Counted from the stretch's first letter, positions 27,038 through 36,372 are shown. The stretch: 64,000 bases of DNA from JACMLD01 sp044227095 (GCA_044227095.1 JBGAFV010000001.1:3596001-3660000); one strand, 5' to 3'. The notes: a model not told the origin generated them from the letters alone. Numbers and translations: made by a program.

Positions 27038-28216
27038 ATGGGAAGAGCAATCACCCGTACCGTCTGGATATTATCATTGGTCAGCCTCTTTACAGATACT
27101 GCCAGCGAAATGCTGTATCCCATCATGCCTTTATATTTAAAGAGCATTGGCTTCTCTATTGTATTGATTGGTGTACTGGAAGGTGTGGCAGAGGCAACCG
27201 CAGGGTTAAGCAAGGGCTACTTTGGTAAATTGTCAGACAACAAAGGCAGGCGTATGCCATTTGTACAATGGGGCTATGCCCTAAGTGCATTGTCAAAACC
27301 TTTGATGGCCTTGTTTATAACGCCGGTTTGGGTATTTTTTGTAAGAACAATAGACCGGTTTGGAAAGGGTTTAAGAACTGGTGCAAGGGATGCGGTATTA
27401 TCTGATGAAGCCACACCGCAGACCAAAGGAAAAGTATTTGGTTTTCATCGGTCGATGGATACGTTGGGGGCGGTATTGGGCCCGTTATTGGCACTCTTGT
27501 ATTTGCAATGGCATCCGCAGGATTATAAAACACTTTTTTTTATAGCATTTGCACCAGGTGTGCTGGCTGTTATTTGTTCCTTTCTGCTTAAGGACAAAAA
27601 TGTAATTCAAAAGCCGCTCGAGACTAAAGTCGGCTTCTTCTCATTTTTGAGTTACTGGAAAAAGAGCCCCGCTTTATACAGGAAACTTGTTATTGGCTTA
27701 TTGGTATTTACTTTATTCAACAGCTCTGATGTGTTCCTTTTATTAAAAGCAAAGCAGGCTGGTTTGACCGACAGCAATGTAATAACTGTGTACATTTTCT
27801 ATAACCTTGTCTATGCTGTCTTTTCTTTCCCCATCGGAATATTGGCGGACAGAATCGGCCTGAAGAAAATATTCGTTATAGGGTTAATCATTTTTGCGCT
27901 GGTATATGGAGGTGTGGCATTTGTAAGTCAATCATACCAATTTTATATCCTGTTCTTCTTATATGGTCTGTATGCGGCTGCAACGGAAGGCATTTCCAAG
28001 GCATGGATAACCAATATTTCGTCTAAAGAAGATACGGCCACAGCTATCGGAACCTATTCAGCTTTTCAAAGTATTTGTACCATGCTGGCAAGTTCACTGG
28101 CTGGTTTTATCTGGTTTCAGTTTGGGGCGGGGGTTACTTTTATACTTTCAGCAATTATTACAGCAATGGTTGCAGGATACATTGAATTCATTCCTAGGGT
28201 AGTCGAGACAAAATAA
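27038..28216 (+). CDS. MFS transporter
   Basis: The 392-residue protein has about 12 predicted helices. The loop 2-3 signature GYFGKLSDNKGRRMPFVQWG (near 68-87) resembles the MFS G-x-x-x-D-x-x-G-R-R motif. The second-half copy is GILADRIGLKKIF. A conserved RTIDRFGKGLRTGARDAVLSD segment is present. Substrate unknown; it lies 35 nt after the hydrolase gene. It is the last gene of the forward-strand block before the accessory region. Confidence 0.9.
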   Translation: MGRAITRTVWILSLVSLFTDTASEMLYPIMPLYLKSIGFSIVLIGVLEGVAEATAGLSKGYFGKLSDNKGRRMPFVQWGYALSALSKPLMALFITPVWVFFVRTIDRFGKGLRTGARDAVLSDEATPQTKGKVFGFHRSMDTLGAVLGPLLALLYLQWHPQDYKTLFFIAFAPGVLAVICSFLLKDKNVIQKPLETKVGFFSFLSYWKKSPALYRKLVIGLLVFTLFNSSDVFLLLKAKQAGLTDSNVITVYIFYNLVYAVFSFPIGILADRIGLKKIFVIGLIIFALVYGGVAFVSQSYQFYILFFLYGLYAAATEGISKAWITNISSKEDTATAIGTYSAFQSICTMLASSLAGFIWFQFGAGVTFILSAIITAMVAGYIEFIPRVVETK

Positions 28217-28386
28217 TTCCTGCTATGCTAATTGTGACTATTATGCCGTTCCCTTCGGGCCGGGCTTTACACTGCAATCTTCGTGGCAGAAGGATTTCCG
28301 TTTCAATCCCTAACGGGAGAATATCCGGAAATTAATACTTTTACTTATGTTAGTCAATCGTGTTATTCATCATACCGCTTGTGCCG
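28217..28386. other. Junction between core-like block and accessory region
   Basis: About 170 bases between convergent genes. They contain a GC-rich CCCTTCGGG hairpin (28251-28259) and a stretch with ATCTTCGTGGCAGAAGGAT and CCGTTTCAATCCCTAACGG blocks. From memory, similar sequences occur near Bacteroidota conjugative elements, but this was not checked. No gene is visible. Confidence 0.4.
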
Positions 28387-31300
28387 CTATGTAAAATCAG
28401 AATCAAAATCATTCGCTCCATTGTTTGTGTTCGTCGTTCTCAAATGTCTGTGTGGTCGCTTTATTTTATACTTGACTGTGTCATACTTTACATTGCATGT
28501 GTTGCAAACAAATATATCTGTGCTGATTTCTTGCATTTCGTCTTTGCACTTGTAGCAAAAATATTCCGCTCGTTCAAGGTGTCCCAATTTTTCATTTACA
28601 CATTTTATTAGGTTTTGATGTATGTAGCCTCCTGTAGTTTGCAAATTAGTTAATCGTCTTTGAAGCATACTGTGTGAACAGCAACTACCACAATTCTCAC
28701 AGATATACAAACCGTTTTTACAGCTTTTAGAAATCCTACTGTCAACAATAGAGTTGCATTGCCCATTTAGGCAATGATTTAAATAAACTTCTTTTTTGTG
28801 CTGTCCGCATTTGTCATTTTCGCAGCAAAATCTTACTACTGTATGGGCTGCAAAATGTGAAGTGTCCACTGGATGAAGAATTTCGTTACACTCTTGACAA
28901 TATATTTTGTCTAATAATCTGTTGAAGCGATTTATTAAACCAATGAACTGATAGTAATGCCCTTTGGGAATGAAATCGTTCATACGATTGGTTTCATCAG
29001 TATTTAACTCCAATATTTCACAAAAGTCAAGAAGTGTATATAATTCCCACTGCTCTAAGCTGTGATAGGTTTCACATTTTTGAAAACATTTTTGATTACC
29101 ACACCACCAGAAATCTTTTTTGAAAAGGTCGTCCTGCTTATTTGCTAATCGTCCTTCGCAGAATGAAATACCATTTGGAACTTCACCTCTTATAAATTTA
29201 GCTAAATGAGTATTGTTAGCATAGTTACTGCCTTCAAAATCTAAGAAGAAACGATTGTTCTTTGCGAATTCTAATACCTCGGTTTCATATTGCGAAGGAA
29301 CTCCCCAAAGTTTAGTGTCATTGTTCCACTTTCTGCCCGGGATATTCTTTACGGCTTCAACTAAACCAGGGTCATACTCAAATTTAATTGCGAAATAAAA
29401 TCGTCCTTCACCGAAATTTACTTTTGAAATTTCACCATTCCTGCTCCAGTCAAATTCTGCATTTAATCGTCCTCCGCAGTTTTCAAAATAATTAGTAAGC
29501 TTGAATTTTCTTTTTTTATCAGTACCTAAACTCTGTAAAACCAAAGAAAGAAGTTCACCTTCAACAAGAAATTTATTTGTTTGAGTATAACTCAATAAAG
29601 CACTTAGTATGATTTCTGTTGAAATATCAAGTGGAATTTCGGGGTTGAACTTTTTGATGGTTCTGTAAAGGTCTAAATCAATACGGGTCAGTTTGTTTAG
29701 GTCGTTAATTGATAATTGTATTGTTCCATTAGCTTTTAGGAAAAATAATTTGCGAATGATTTTAACTTGGTCATCGGGTGAAAAGTAAATAAACTTGCTT
29801 GCTAATAAGTCAAAATCAAAAGCAATACCACTGCTTAAAAACCAAAGTATAATTGAATAGAAATCATTTTTAAAGTCTTCAATATTACTGACGGTGCTAT
29901 TGTCTAAATCAACTAAACATTTGATGTGATTATATTGTCGGTAAAAAATAATTCTATCCGATACTTCTTGGTTTGCTTTTAGATAGCTAAGTAAGAATGA
30001 TTTTACTTTCTCTAATGAAACAAGCCCGTCAGTTATCCATTTTTTTAACTTGTTGTAATCTTCGTATTTTTCATTGAGGGTAGATGCAATGTAGCTTTCT
30101 GGAAAAATATTTACTTTACCATATTCCCAAAGTTCAAAGTAATCTGCTGGGTTTAGAGTGGCAAATATTTCACTATCGAATTTTGCAAATATTTCCTTTT
30201 CCAAATATTCTTTTGCTAATGTCACTATCCATTTTAAATCTTCTTGTTTTGCTGCTGCGACTTTTGTGATCAGAAACTCGTAAATAAACCCCTGATTTGA
30301 AGAATAGGTTTGTAAAAGCTTCTCACATTGATTTGTATTTAACGATGCTGCATTTTTAATTGCCAATGTTAAAGAAAGGTCTTGCGTTAAACCTTTGAAA
30401 AAAAGATTGTATTTTTCATCTTCGGTTGCTTTATGAGAAACATAATCATTAAATAAAGTTAAAAGGTCGTTGCCAATTTTATCCTTGAAAAATTCGCTAT
30501 CAAATATTTTTTCGTTTAGTTCAAAATAATAAGACAGGGAATTTTCTGATTTTAGATACCGTTCAAGGATTTCAAAAGTCTGTTCAAAAGTATTTTGTTG
30601 ATGGTAATTCTTTAGAAGTTCAAACTGTTCCGCTAAAGCAATCTTTTTAAGAATGGATATTTTGATTTCGTTATCGCATTTGAGGAACTCTTTATTGATT
30701 AATTCAAATGGAATACTTTGTATTAATCCTTTAAGCCAAAGACTTACTTTAAAGTTTTCGGTGCATTTAGCTACAATAATGTTATCAATTTCGACAGTAA
30801 GTTCATTTTTTATTTCTACTGTTACTTCGCTTCCAATGACTTGTTTTAACCTGTTGTGCTTATTGAAATCGTCATTTGTATGAATTTCGCTAAAGGAATT
30901 TGCTTGTTTGTTAATTTCTTTTCGATATGCAGTAGTAATTAAACTTGTAAGTTGCTGGGTAATACCTTCCTTTTTTTCGGTTAAAATAAAAGGCAATAAA
31001 AGCAGCAAGTTTTTAATTTCAGCTATTGTTTCTTTTTTTGAGGTTTCAATTCTATTAATCGCTATGCTTTCACAGAGTATATTTCCATAATCATACTCCT
31101 TTATTCTATTTAATTCAGGGATGCCAATTTCATTTGAAAATTTAGTCAAGACTTCAACTGGTATTTCATAATCTTGCTTTTCTGTATAAGCTATATACTT
31201 AAACTTCTTTGCTTTCCAAACACTAAACAGAATTTTGTCATTTAGCTTGTCTTTAAAATATTCAAATATTCTATTGATTAAGGGTTCTGCTATTTCTGGC

Positions 31301-31785
31301 GAAATATTTTTACTAATTCTTGCTTCAATAAACTCACAAAATGTTATAAAGTTCTCTTTGTTTAATTCTTTGTCGAAATACTCAAGTATAAAAGACTGGA
31401 TTGTTTCTGCATCAATACTTTTAAATAATTGACTTGTCGCAGTAACTTTTACACTAAATGGAACATTTTCTTTCTTCAAATAAGGGTTGCCATGTCTGCT
31501 TGTGCCCCTTATTTCTTTTTCAATTGAAATGTTGTCTTGCTCAGTTAGGGATTTAAGAATAAGAGAAAAATCTTCTCGTGTTGATACGGGCTTGCAATTC
31601 ACCGCAGTATTGCGGTTTTTCTTTGGGTCAATTAACTTTTTAAAAACGATAGCAGTCCCTTTTACAAGTTTACTCGGTTTTTCAAGAAAGTTATTTGTGT
31701 GTAGAAAAAATTCTCCTTCTTTATATGTGCCTATTGCTCCAAATCCTTTTTCGGTGTCAAACCATTTTATCAGTCCTATTAGCAT
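28387..31785 (-). CDS. Giant cold-shock-domain protein with HARP-like segment and zinc ribbons
   Basis: This 1132-residue protein is not a family I can name. Residues 1-70 are a cold-shock domain (GLIKWFDTEKGFGAIGTYKE...EFFLHTNNF), a nucleic-acid-binding OB fold. Residues ~150-790 are a long helical solenoid-like region. Near 793-850 there is a HARP-like segment (FAIKFEYDPGLVEAVKNIPG then KLWGVPSQYETEVLEFA), as in SMARCAL1-type annealing helicases. From ~893 to 1105 many CxxC pairs (CGNQKC, CQEC, CENC, CYKC, CNTC) form zinc ribbons. No helicase or nuclease motif is seen. It is flanked by mobile DNA and defence genes, so an RNA/DNA-binding defence role is possible but unproven. Confidence 0.75.
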   Translation of the reverse strand: MLIGLIKWFDTEKGFGAIGTYKEGEFFLHTNNFLEKPSKLVKGTAIVFKKLIDPKKNRNTAVNCKPVSTREDFSLILKSLTEQDNISIEKEIRGTSRHGNPYLKKENVPFSVKVTATSQLFKSIDAETIQSFILEYFDKELNKENFITFCEFIEARISKNISPEIAEPLINRIFEYFKDKLNDKILFSVWKAKKFKYIAYTEKQDYEIPVEVLTKFSNEIGIPELNRIKEYDYGNILCESIAINRIETSKKETIAEIKNLLLLLPFILTEKKEGITQQLTSLITTAYRKEINKQANSFSEIHTNDDFNKHNRLKQVIGSEVTVEIKNELTVEIDNIIVAKCTENFKVSLWLKGLIQSIPFELINKEFLKCDNEIKISILKKIALAEQFELLKNYHQQNTFEQTFEILERYLKSENSLSYYFELNEKIFDSEFFKDKIGNDLLTLFNDYVSHKATEDEKYNLFFKGLTQDLSLTLAIKNAASLNTNQCEKLLQTYSSNQGFIYEFLITKVAAAKQEDLKWIVTLAKEYLEKEIFAKFDSEIFATLNPADYFELWEYGKVNIFPESYIASTLNEKYEDYNKLKKWITDGLVSLEKVKSFLLSYLKANQEVSDRIIFYRQYNHIKCLVDLDNSTVSNIEDFKNDFYSIILWFLSSGIAFDFDLLASKFIYFSPDDQVKIIRKLFFLKANGTIQLSINDLNKLTRIDLDLYRTIKKFNPEIPLDISTEIILSALLSYTQTNKFLVEGELLSLVLQSLGTDKKRKFKLTNYFENCGGRLNAEFDWSRNGEISKVNFGEGRFYFAIKFEYDPGLVEAVKNIPGRKWNNDTKLWGVPSQYETEVLEFAKNNRFFLDFEGSNYANNTHLAKFIRGEVPNGISFCEGRLANKQDDLFKKDFWWCGNQKCFQKCETYHSLEQWELYTLLDFCEILELNTDETNRMNDFIPKGHYYQFIGLINRFNRLLDKIYCQECNEILHPVDTSHFAAHTVVRFCCENDKCGQHKKEVYLNHCLNGQCNSIVDSRISKSCKNGLYICENCGSCCSHSMLQRRLTNLQTTGGYIHQNLIKCVNEKLGHLERAEYFCYKCKDEMQEISTDIFVCNTCNVKYDTVKYKIKRPHRHLRTTNTNNGANDFDSDFT

Positions 31786-32160
31786 TATGATGGTCTTTGT
31801 TTTTAATTAGGGATATCAAAAGGTCTGCTTTGAATTGAACGCTGTCTCCGCAGCATGACGGCTAACTTTTGAATTGACCAAGTTTAATATTAGCAAATTT
31901 CCGCCACTACAACTAAGATACAGCGTATTTACGAAAGTTGAATGAAGGGCCTTTTCTATCAATTAATCCTAATTAGTACTATATACTCCCCCTACCGCAC
32001 TGCATCCCGGCAAGCTTTTGCCAGGCTACAATTGCTACCCCATAAGCTTGACACGGCCTGCGTGCCAATAGCTCATTACGGCAAAATCTGCCGTCAGTCA
32101 TCTGCTGCAAGAATGATAGCAAAGCCCCCACAACGAATTACAAAGACCCGTCATAATACT

Positions 32161-32199
32161 CCTGCCTTATTTCTATCCGCCTTCGGCAAATAAGCCAGG
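32161..32199. repeat. Imperfect hairpin (CCTG-C-CTTATTT arms) with inner GCC-TTC-GGC stem
   Basis: Outer arms CCTG/CAGG and CTTATTT/AAATAAG pair around a single C-C mismatch, and the loop holds a second small GCC/GGC stem. This layered structure suggests a selected fold or replication/termination site. Confidence 0.5.
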
Positions 32200-32404
32200 C
32201 GAACTATGCCGGACAATGATCATTGGTCATTGAGATTGGCTCGTTCCTCACCAACCACAATTCCAGATTTAATAAACTCCAAAGATTCCTTCAAAAAGAT
32301 TATTGAAGTATTACCACTGAGAATTTACAAGGCAGATTCATAAAGTACTATTATTTAAAACTCATTCATCCTTATCTGTCGCAAATTTCTTGACAGGCTT
32401 TGCC

Positions 32405-32541
32405 AAAAGCAAGGTCTGCGTTTCGCCAAAATACAGAGGCGAAACTTGCCACGGTTTTGCAAAAACAATCTCCACCCCGGTTTGGCCTCCTTCGGAGATA
32501 TATCTGTGGGGTAGTATTCTTTTTACAAAAACCTTGCTTTT
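32405..32541. repeat. Long-range inverted repeat enclosing nested stem-loops
   Basis: AAAAGCAAGGT (32405-32415) and ACCTTGCTTTT (32531-32541) are perfectly complementary over 11 bp and enclose 115 nt. Inside lie an 8-bp hairpin GTTTCGCC/GGCGAAAC (32420-32445), CTCC-TTC-GGAG and an ACCCC/GGGGT pairing. This is a cruciform or multi-branched RNA shape. Confidence 0.6.
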
Positions 32542-32627
32542 GCCAAACCCTGTTTCAAGGCCGGGTTGCTACGATTAGAACGAACGAGGCGTATGCCGAG
32601 TTAATCATCACTTAAAAATAACATCGT

Positions 32628-32831
32628 ATGCACACACAACAACTTTCAGCACTCATGCGGCTTTCATGGAAAATTCAGCACTCCAAAAAAACAAGCCGTT
32701 CAAAATCCCTTGTTTCAGCATGGGTAATTTATCAGCAGGCAGATATCATGGTTTACTATCTGGTTAAAAAACATACACCGGAACAGCGAACGACCACAGC
32801 CATTGACAAAAATCTGAAACTTATTTTTTAA
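32628..32831 (+). CDS. Small basic protein upstream of ssb
   Basis: The 67-residue protein is basic and helical (MRLSWKIQHSKKTSRSKSLV, then AWVIYQQADIMVYYLVKKHT). I recall small proteins of this type just before ssb in Bacteroidota mobile elements, but no function is known. It ends 17 nt before ssb and is likely co-transcribed. Confidence 0.6.
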   Translation: MHTQQLSALMRLSWKIQHSKKTSRSKSLVSAWVIYQQADIMVYYLVKKHTPEQRTTTAIDKNLKLIF

Positions 32832-32848
32832 ACATAAATCTATCAATC

Positions 32849-33232
32849 ATGGAAATGACAGCAAGATTAACAGGTGATGCAAAAGTTAGCACCCTGAAAA
32901 ACGAAAAGCAGGTAGTAAATTTTAATGTAGCTATCAATGACAGCTACAAAGCAAAAGGCAGTGATGAAACTACCAAAATTGTAACCTATGTGCAGTGCGA
33001 TTATTGGGTAAATCCCGGCATTGCCCAATACCTCACCAAAGGCAGTTTGGTTGAGTTGCAGGGCCGCATTGGCGTAAATGCTTACACGGGAAAAGATGGT
33101 GAAGCAAAAGCCACATTAACCTTTCATGTAAATACTATCAAACTGCATGGAAGCGGCAACCAAAAGAATGAAACACCCGCAACAACACCGGAACCAACAA
33201 AAGAACCGGTAGCGGATGACCTCCCATTTTAA
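32849..33232 (+). CDS. ssb: Single-stranded DNA-binding protein
   Basis: The 127-residue protein has the SSB OB fold: MTARLTGDAKVSTLKNEKQVVNFNVAIND, YVQCDYWVNPGIAQYLTKGSLVELQGRIG and a C-terminal acidic tip ADDLPF, the docking peptide for replication and repair proteins. The linker is short. The location beside DUF932 and radC marks a plasmid/ICE-type SSB that protects incoming single strands, not the housekeeping gene. Confidence 0.93.
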   Translation: MEMTARLTGDAKVSTLKNEKQVVNFNVAINDSYKAKGSDETTKIVTYVQCDYWVNPGIAQYLTKGSLVELQGRIGVNAYTGKDGEAKATLTFHVNTIKLHGSGNQKNETPATTPEPTKEPVADDLPF

Positions 33233-33274
33233 ATTATCTCACAATAACATTTTAAAAAATTAAAATCAATTATC

Positions 33275-34339
33275 ATGGCACACAATTTAAATTTCAATGA
33301 ACAAACAGGCAAACACAGCTTCTTTTCAGTAAAAGAAAAAGCATGGCATGGATTAGGGCAGATTGTAGAAGGGTATCCAAACAGCGCAGAAGCATTAAAA
33401 TTTGCTGGTTTGGATTATACCGTGGAAAAAAGAAAACTGTTTACGTTCGACAATGAAAACCAAACCGCAAACGAGGACACCGAAATAAAGATTCCTGAGA
33501 TAGAAGTACCCAATTATTTTGCAACCATCAGAACCGACAACGAAAATATTTTGGGCGTAGTTGGCAGGGATTATGAAGTTGTTCAAAATGTTGATGCATT
33601 CAGTTTTTTTGATTCTATTGTTGGCGGTGATGGCATCCAGTATGAAACCGCAGGTGCATTGGGTAAGGGTGAAAGGATTTTCATCACTGCAAAATTGCCG
33701 GACTATATCAAAGTAGGTAATAACGATTTGATTGAACAGTATCTGTTTTTAACTACTTCGCATGATGGCTTTGGCAGTATTACCGCAGCCTTTACGCCCA
33801 TAAGAATTGTCTGCAATAATACTTTGAATGCAGCCCTTCGCAATCATACCAACGCTTTTAAAATCAGGCATACAGCCAATGCAAAAGAAAGGCTGGAAGA
33901 AGCCCATAAATTAATGGGCATTACTAACCAGTTAAGCAATCAACTGGAGGGTATTTTTAACCAATGGGCAAAGGTTAGAATAACAGACCCCGAAGTTAAG
34001 AAGCTGATTCAAATGGCGTTGGTTCCAAACAAAGAAGTATTGCAAAATATACAGGCTGGTAAAGAGGATGAATTATCCACCTGTTTTAATAATATGACGA
34101 ATGCCGCTTTTGAATATGCAATGACCAACGAAAGCCAGCAGTTAGAAACAACCAAAGGCAGTTTGTTTGGTGCATACAACGCAGTAACCGGATATTTTCA
34201 AAATGTGCGGACGTACAAAAACGATGAAGCAAAATTGAAGTCTTTATTATTTGGCGGTACCGGCCAAATGAGAACACAAAAAGCATTCAATCTTTGTGAG
34301 AGTTTTGCAAAAGGTATAATGGCGGAATTTTATAATTAA
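33275..34339 (+). CDS. DUF932 (phage/plasmid-like TIGR03299) family protein
   Basis: This 354-residue protein shows the DUF932 pattern: MAHNLNFNEQTGKHSFFSVKEKAWHGLGQ at the start, GVVGRDYEVVQNVDAFSFFD, GERIFITAKLPDYIKVG and LTTSHDGFGSITAAFTPIRIVCNNTL. Such proteins occur on plasmids, phages and conjugative elements beside ssb; function is unknown. A strong hairpin terminator follows 9 nt after the stop. Confidence 0.9.
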   Translation: MAHNLNFNEQTGKHSFFSVKEKAWHGLGQIVEGYPNSAEALKFAGLDYTVEKRKLFTFDNENQTANEDTEIKIPEIEVPNYFATIRTDNENILGVVGRDYEVVQNVDAFSFFDSIVGGDGIQYETAGALGKGERIFITAKLPDYIKVGNNDLIEQYLFLTTSHDGFGSITAAFTPIRIVCNNTLNAALRNHTNAFKIRHTANAKERLEEAHKLMGITNQLSNQLEGIFNQWAKVRITDPEVKKLIQMALVPNKEVLQNIQAGKEDELSTCFNNMTNAAFEYAMTNESQQLETTKGSLFGAYNAVTGYFQNVRTYKNDEAKLKSLLFGGTGQMRTQKAFNLCESFAKGIMAEFYN

Positions 34340-34347
34340 GATTTCGA

Positions 34348-34374
34348 AAGGGGCAAACGCAATGTTTGCCCCTT
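34348..34374 (+). terminator. Terminator after the DUF932 gene
   Basis: AAGGGGCAAAC (34348-34358) pairs with GTTTGCCCCTT (34364-34374) around GCAAT, followed by ATTTCCTT. Eleven base pairs, GC-rich, directly after the gene. Confidence 0.75.
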
Positions 34375-34674
34375 ATTTCCTTAGATTGTTAAAGCCTGGA
34401 AACGCCCCACGCTTGAGGGCGTGGGGCGTTGGCTTAGTGCAAAATTTGGAAATGATATTGATTTTAGTTTGTTGTAAATGAAGTTGATTTATCAAAAGGT
34501 ATACATCATTTTTCTTCATTAATTCTCCCACAAAGTTCGCCTTTTGTCTTCTGTAGCGGCAATGAAATTCCGGCATAAACCGCTGCGCTATTTATTCCGT
34601 TGCTTCATTGCCTTGGTCGCCAAAAGCCGGGTCAGGTTCCATAATTAATTTTTAAATCTTTAAAAAAGAATGTT
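34375..34674. other. Gap between DUF932 and radC
   Basis: About 300 bases without a credible gene. It includes a second strong hairpin (34401-34430) and a stretch that would be read only weakly on the reverse strand (67-residue frame, rejected). The radC promoter must lie here. Confidence 0.55.
34401..34430. repeat. 12-bp GC-rich hairpin
   Basis: AACGCCCCACGC (34401-34412) and GCGTGGGGCGTT (34419-34430) pair perfectly around TTGAGG. No T run follows on either strand, so it is a structural repeat or attenuator rather than a classic terminator. Confidence 0.65.
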
Positions 34675-35148
34675 ATGGAACAGAACGCAATGATTCAACC
34701 AGATTGGAGCAAAGTAGCAGAAGTAGAATTGGTTTATAAAACCAAAGTAAAAGCTTCGGAAAGACCATTGATTAAGACTTCTAAAGATTGTTATCAAACC
34801 TTCCTGAAAGTATGGGACGAAAACAAGTTGGAGATGCAGGAAGAATTTAAAGTGCTATTAATTAATAGAGCCAACCGGGTAACAGGCGTTTATGAAGCAT
34901 CTGCCGGAGGGATTACCGGAACTGTAGCTGACCCAAGATTGATACTGGCTGCTGCTATCAAAGGGCTGGCAGTGGCAATTGTGTTAGCGCACAACCATCC
35001 AAGCGGTAACCTTAAACCAAGCCTGGCAGATGAACAACTTACCGCAAAGATTAAAACTGCGGCAAGCTACCACGATATAAGGGTGTTAGACCACATCATT
35101 GTAACCGCTGATGCTTACTATTCATTTGCAGATGAGGGGCTACTATAG
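34675..35148 (+). CDS. radC: RadC-family JAB-domain protein
   Basis: The 157-residue protein has the RadC/JAB1-MPN metal site: VLAHNHPSGNLKPSLADEQLT (H-x-H...D), preceded by EEFKVLLINRANRVTG. It lacks the N-terminal HhH part of chromosomal RadC, as is normal for mobile-element copies. The historical DNA-repair label is unproven. Near ssb and DUF932 it is part of the element backbone. Confidence 0.93.
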   Translation: MEQNAMIQPDWSKVAEVELVYKTKVKASERPLIKTSKDCYQTFLKVWDENKLEMQEEFKVLLINRANRVTGVYEASAGGITGTVADPRLILAAAIKGLAVAIVLAHNHPSGNLKPSLADEQLTAKIKTAASYHDIRVLDHIIVTADAYYSFADEGLL

Positions 35149-35159
35149 CTCCTTTTTTT
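35135..35159 (+). terminator. Terminator overlapping the radC stop
   Basis: AGGGGCTA (35135-35142) pairs with TAGCTCCT (35146-35153, one G-U) around CTA, followed by a run of seven T. The hairpin uses the last radC codons. Confidence 0.7.
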
Positions 35160-35281
35160 ATTCTGAAACTTAATCATTTCTGTAACTTTAATCAGTTATT
35201 ACTTAACAAACTGTAAGCATTGACACAACAAATCCTAATTACAAAACTGAATTTTCAGGCGTAAGACACGTACAAGAAGTT

Positions 35282-36304
35282 GTGCAGAATATGCATTCCG
35301 TTTATCATCAATTTTTGAGGGAAAATGATCAGGGAAATGATTGTTACATCGAGTTCGTACAAGAGGGGTTGGCAACTAATTATGGTGTATATGTACAGAT
35401 AAAATCCGGAGGAAGTTACAAAGATAGCAAGGGGTATAAAATCCCTTGCGATAAGGCACATCTGGAATACTGGGGTAGATCACTGTATCATACAGTGGGA
35501 ATCGTGTATGACCCAGATATTAAAAAGGCCTTCTGGGTGGATATATCCACATATTTAAAGGACAATAATCATGTGCTTAATCAAAAGCACCATTCAATAC
35601 GAGTCGACCCAACGAAGGAGTTTTCTGAGAAATCTTTTGCGGATTTTATCGCTTATTTTTCGAGACATAGAAACGAATATGTTACTTATGAAAATTTCGG
35701 ACGGAGTTTGGAGCTTTTTTCAAAATACAGGGAACCAGAAGTATGTTACGAAGGTTTGAAAGCGCTTTACACAAACCACAGAGATAAGGAAGCCTCATGG
35801 GTCTATATCGTTTCCGTATTTGGCAAAATAAATAATGAAGGAATTCAGAGGAATATAATAGGTCTAATTAGCAATTATACTCAGAATCCGTACATATTTT
35901 GGAATGCAAAAAACATCAAATTTTATCCACTTGAAGAAATACAAAAATGCGTTCCCCGCATAATGTCTGAGTTTTTTAGACTCGACGAAGTGAAACAGGT
36001 AATTCCATATATGCAGCAAGGTATTAACAAAGGGTCGTTTAGCTATTTAGTATTCCTGGTACTTGGCTTAATTAAGGATATTGATTTGATACTAAAAGAA
36101 ATTGCTTTTCAAAATAGTTTACAAACCGATCAACGATTATTCTGCTTTTGGCTTTACCTCCAGTTTGCAAAGTTTAAATCTATAGAGCAAACATTAAATA
36201 TAGCAGCAGAATATTTATTAATTTATCCAGGTGCGAAAGAGGATGAAGCGATATTAGGAACCATAGAGAGCATTAAAAACGGGGATCTCTGGCCCGTCGG
36301 CTAA
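35282..36304 (+). CDS. DUF4365-domain protein (predicted nuclease-fold)
   Basis: The 340-residue protein begins with a DUF4365 domain: NDCYIEFVQEG...YGVYVQIKSGGSY (D-...-Q-x-K, a PD-(D/E)xK-like core), KAHLEYWGRSLYHTVGIVYDP and KAFWVDI. The rest is helical and unrecognised. DUF4365 proteins often sit in defence loci. Start is GTG 35282 or ATG 35291, but the frame stays open upstream to 35207 and that stretch reads as plausible protein, so a non-canonical or lost start is possible. It converges with the PP2C gene at the end of the defence operon. Confidence 0.75.
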   Translation: MQNMHSVYHQFLRENDQGNDCYIEFVQEGLATNYGVYVQIKSGGSYKDSKGYKIPCDKAHLEYWGRSLYHTVGIVYDPDIKKAFWVDISTYLKDNNHVLNQKHHSIRVDPTKEFSEKSFADFIAYFSRHRNEYVTYENFGRSLELFSKYREPEVCYEGLKALYTNHRDKEASWVYIVSVFGKINNEGIQRNIIGLISNYTQNPYIFWNAKNIKFYPLEEIQKCVPRIMSEFFRLDEVKQVIPYMQQGINKGSFSYLVFLVLGLIKDIDLILKEIAFQNSLQTDQRLFCFWLYLQFAKFKSIEQTLNIAAEYLLIYPGAKEDEAILGTIESIKNGDLWPVG

Positions 36305-36372
36305 TCTATTTTTGTATTCAAACAAAGAAAATGTTTACTTTACTCAAAGTTGATAAGCGGCTTCAACTTAAT

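Larger units (their letters stand above)
31786..32627. other. Structured non-coding region upstream of the ssb module
   Basis: About 840 bases with no convincing gene; short open frames there have atypical composition and overlap stem-loops. It contains several perfect or near-perfect inverted repeats (see 32161-32199 and 32405-32541) and oligopyrimidine tracts. It could hold a plasmid-type origin, a transfer site or an RNA; the sequence alone does not decide. Confidence 0.5.

Noticed and set aside
28283..28611. Forward open frames of 83-90 codons over the end of the giant reverse-strand gene
   Set aside because: They lie antisense to the zinc-ribbon end of a well-supported gene and read as cysteine/tyrosine-rich nonsense without domain features.
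31942..32193. 83-codon forward frame in the structured intergenic region
   Set aside because: Composition is unlike neighbouring genes, it overlaps a strong hairpin and has no recognisable domain; possible but not supported.
32390..32615. Overlapping 62- and 71-codon frames within the nested repeats
   Set aside because: Two frames over the same inverted repeats cannot both be genes and both follow the repeat sequence; treated as non-coding structure.
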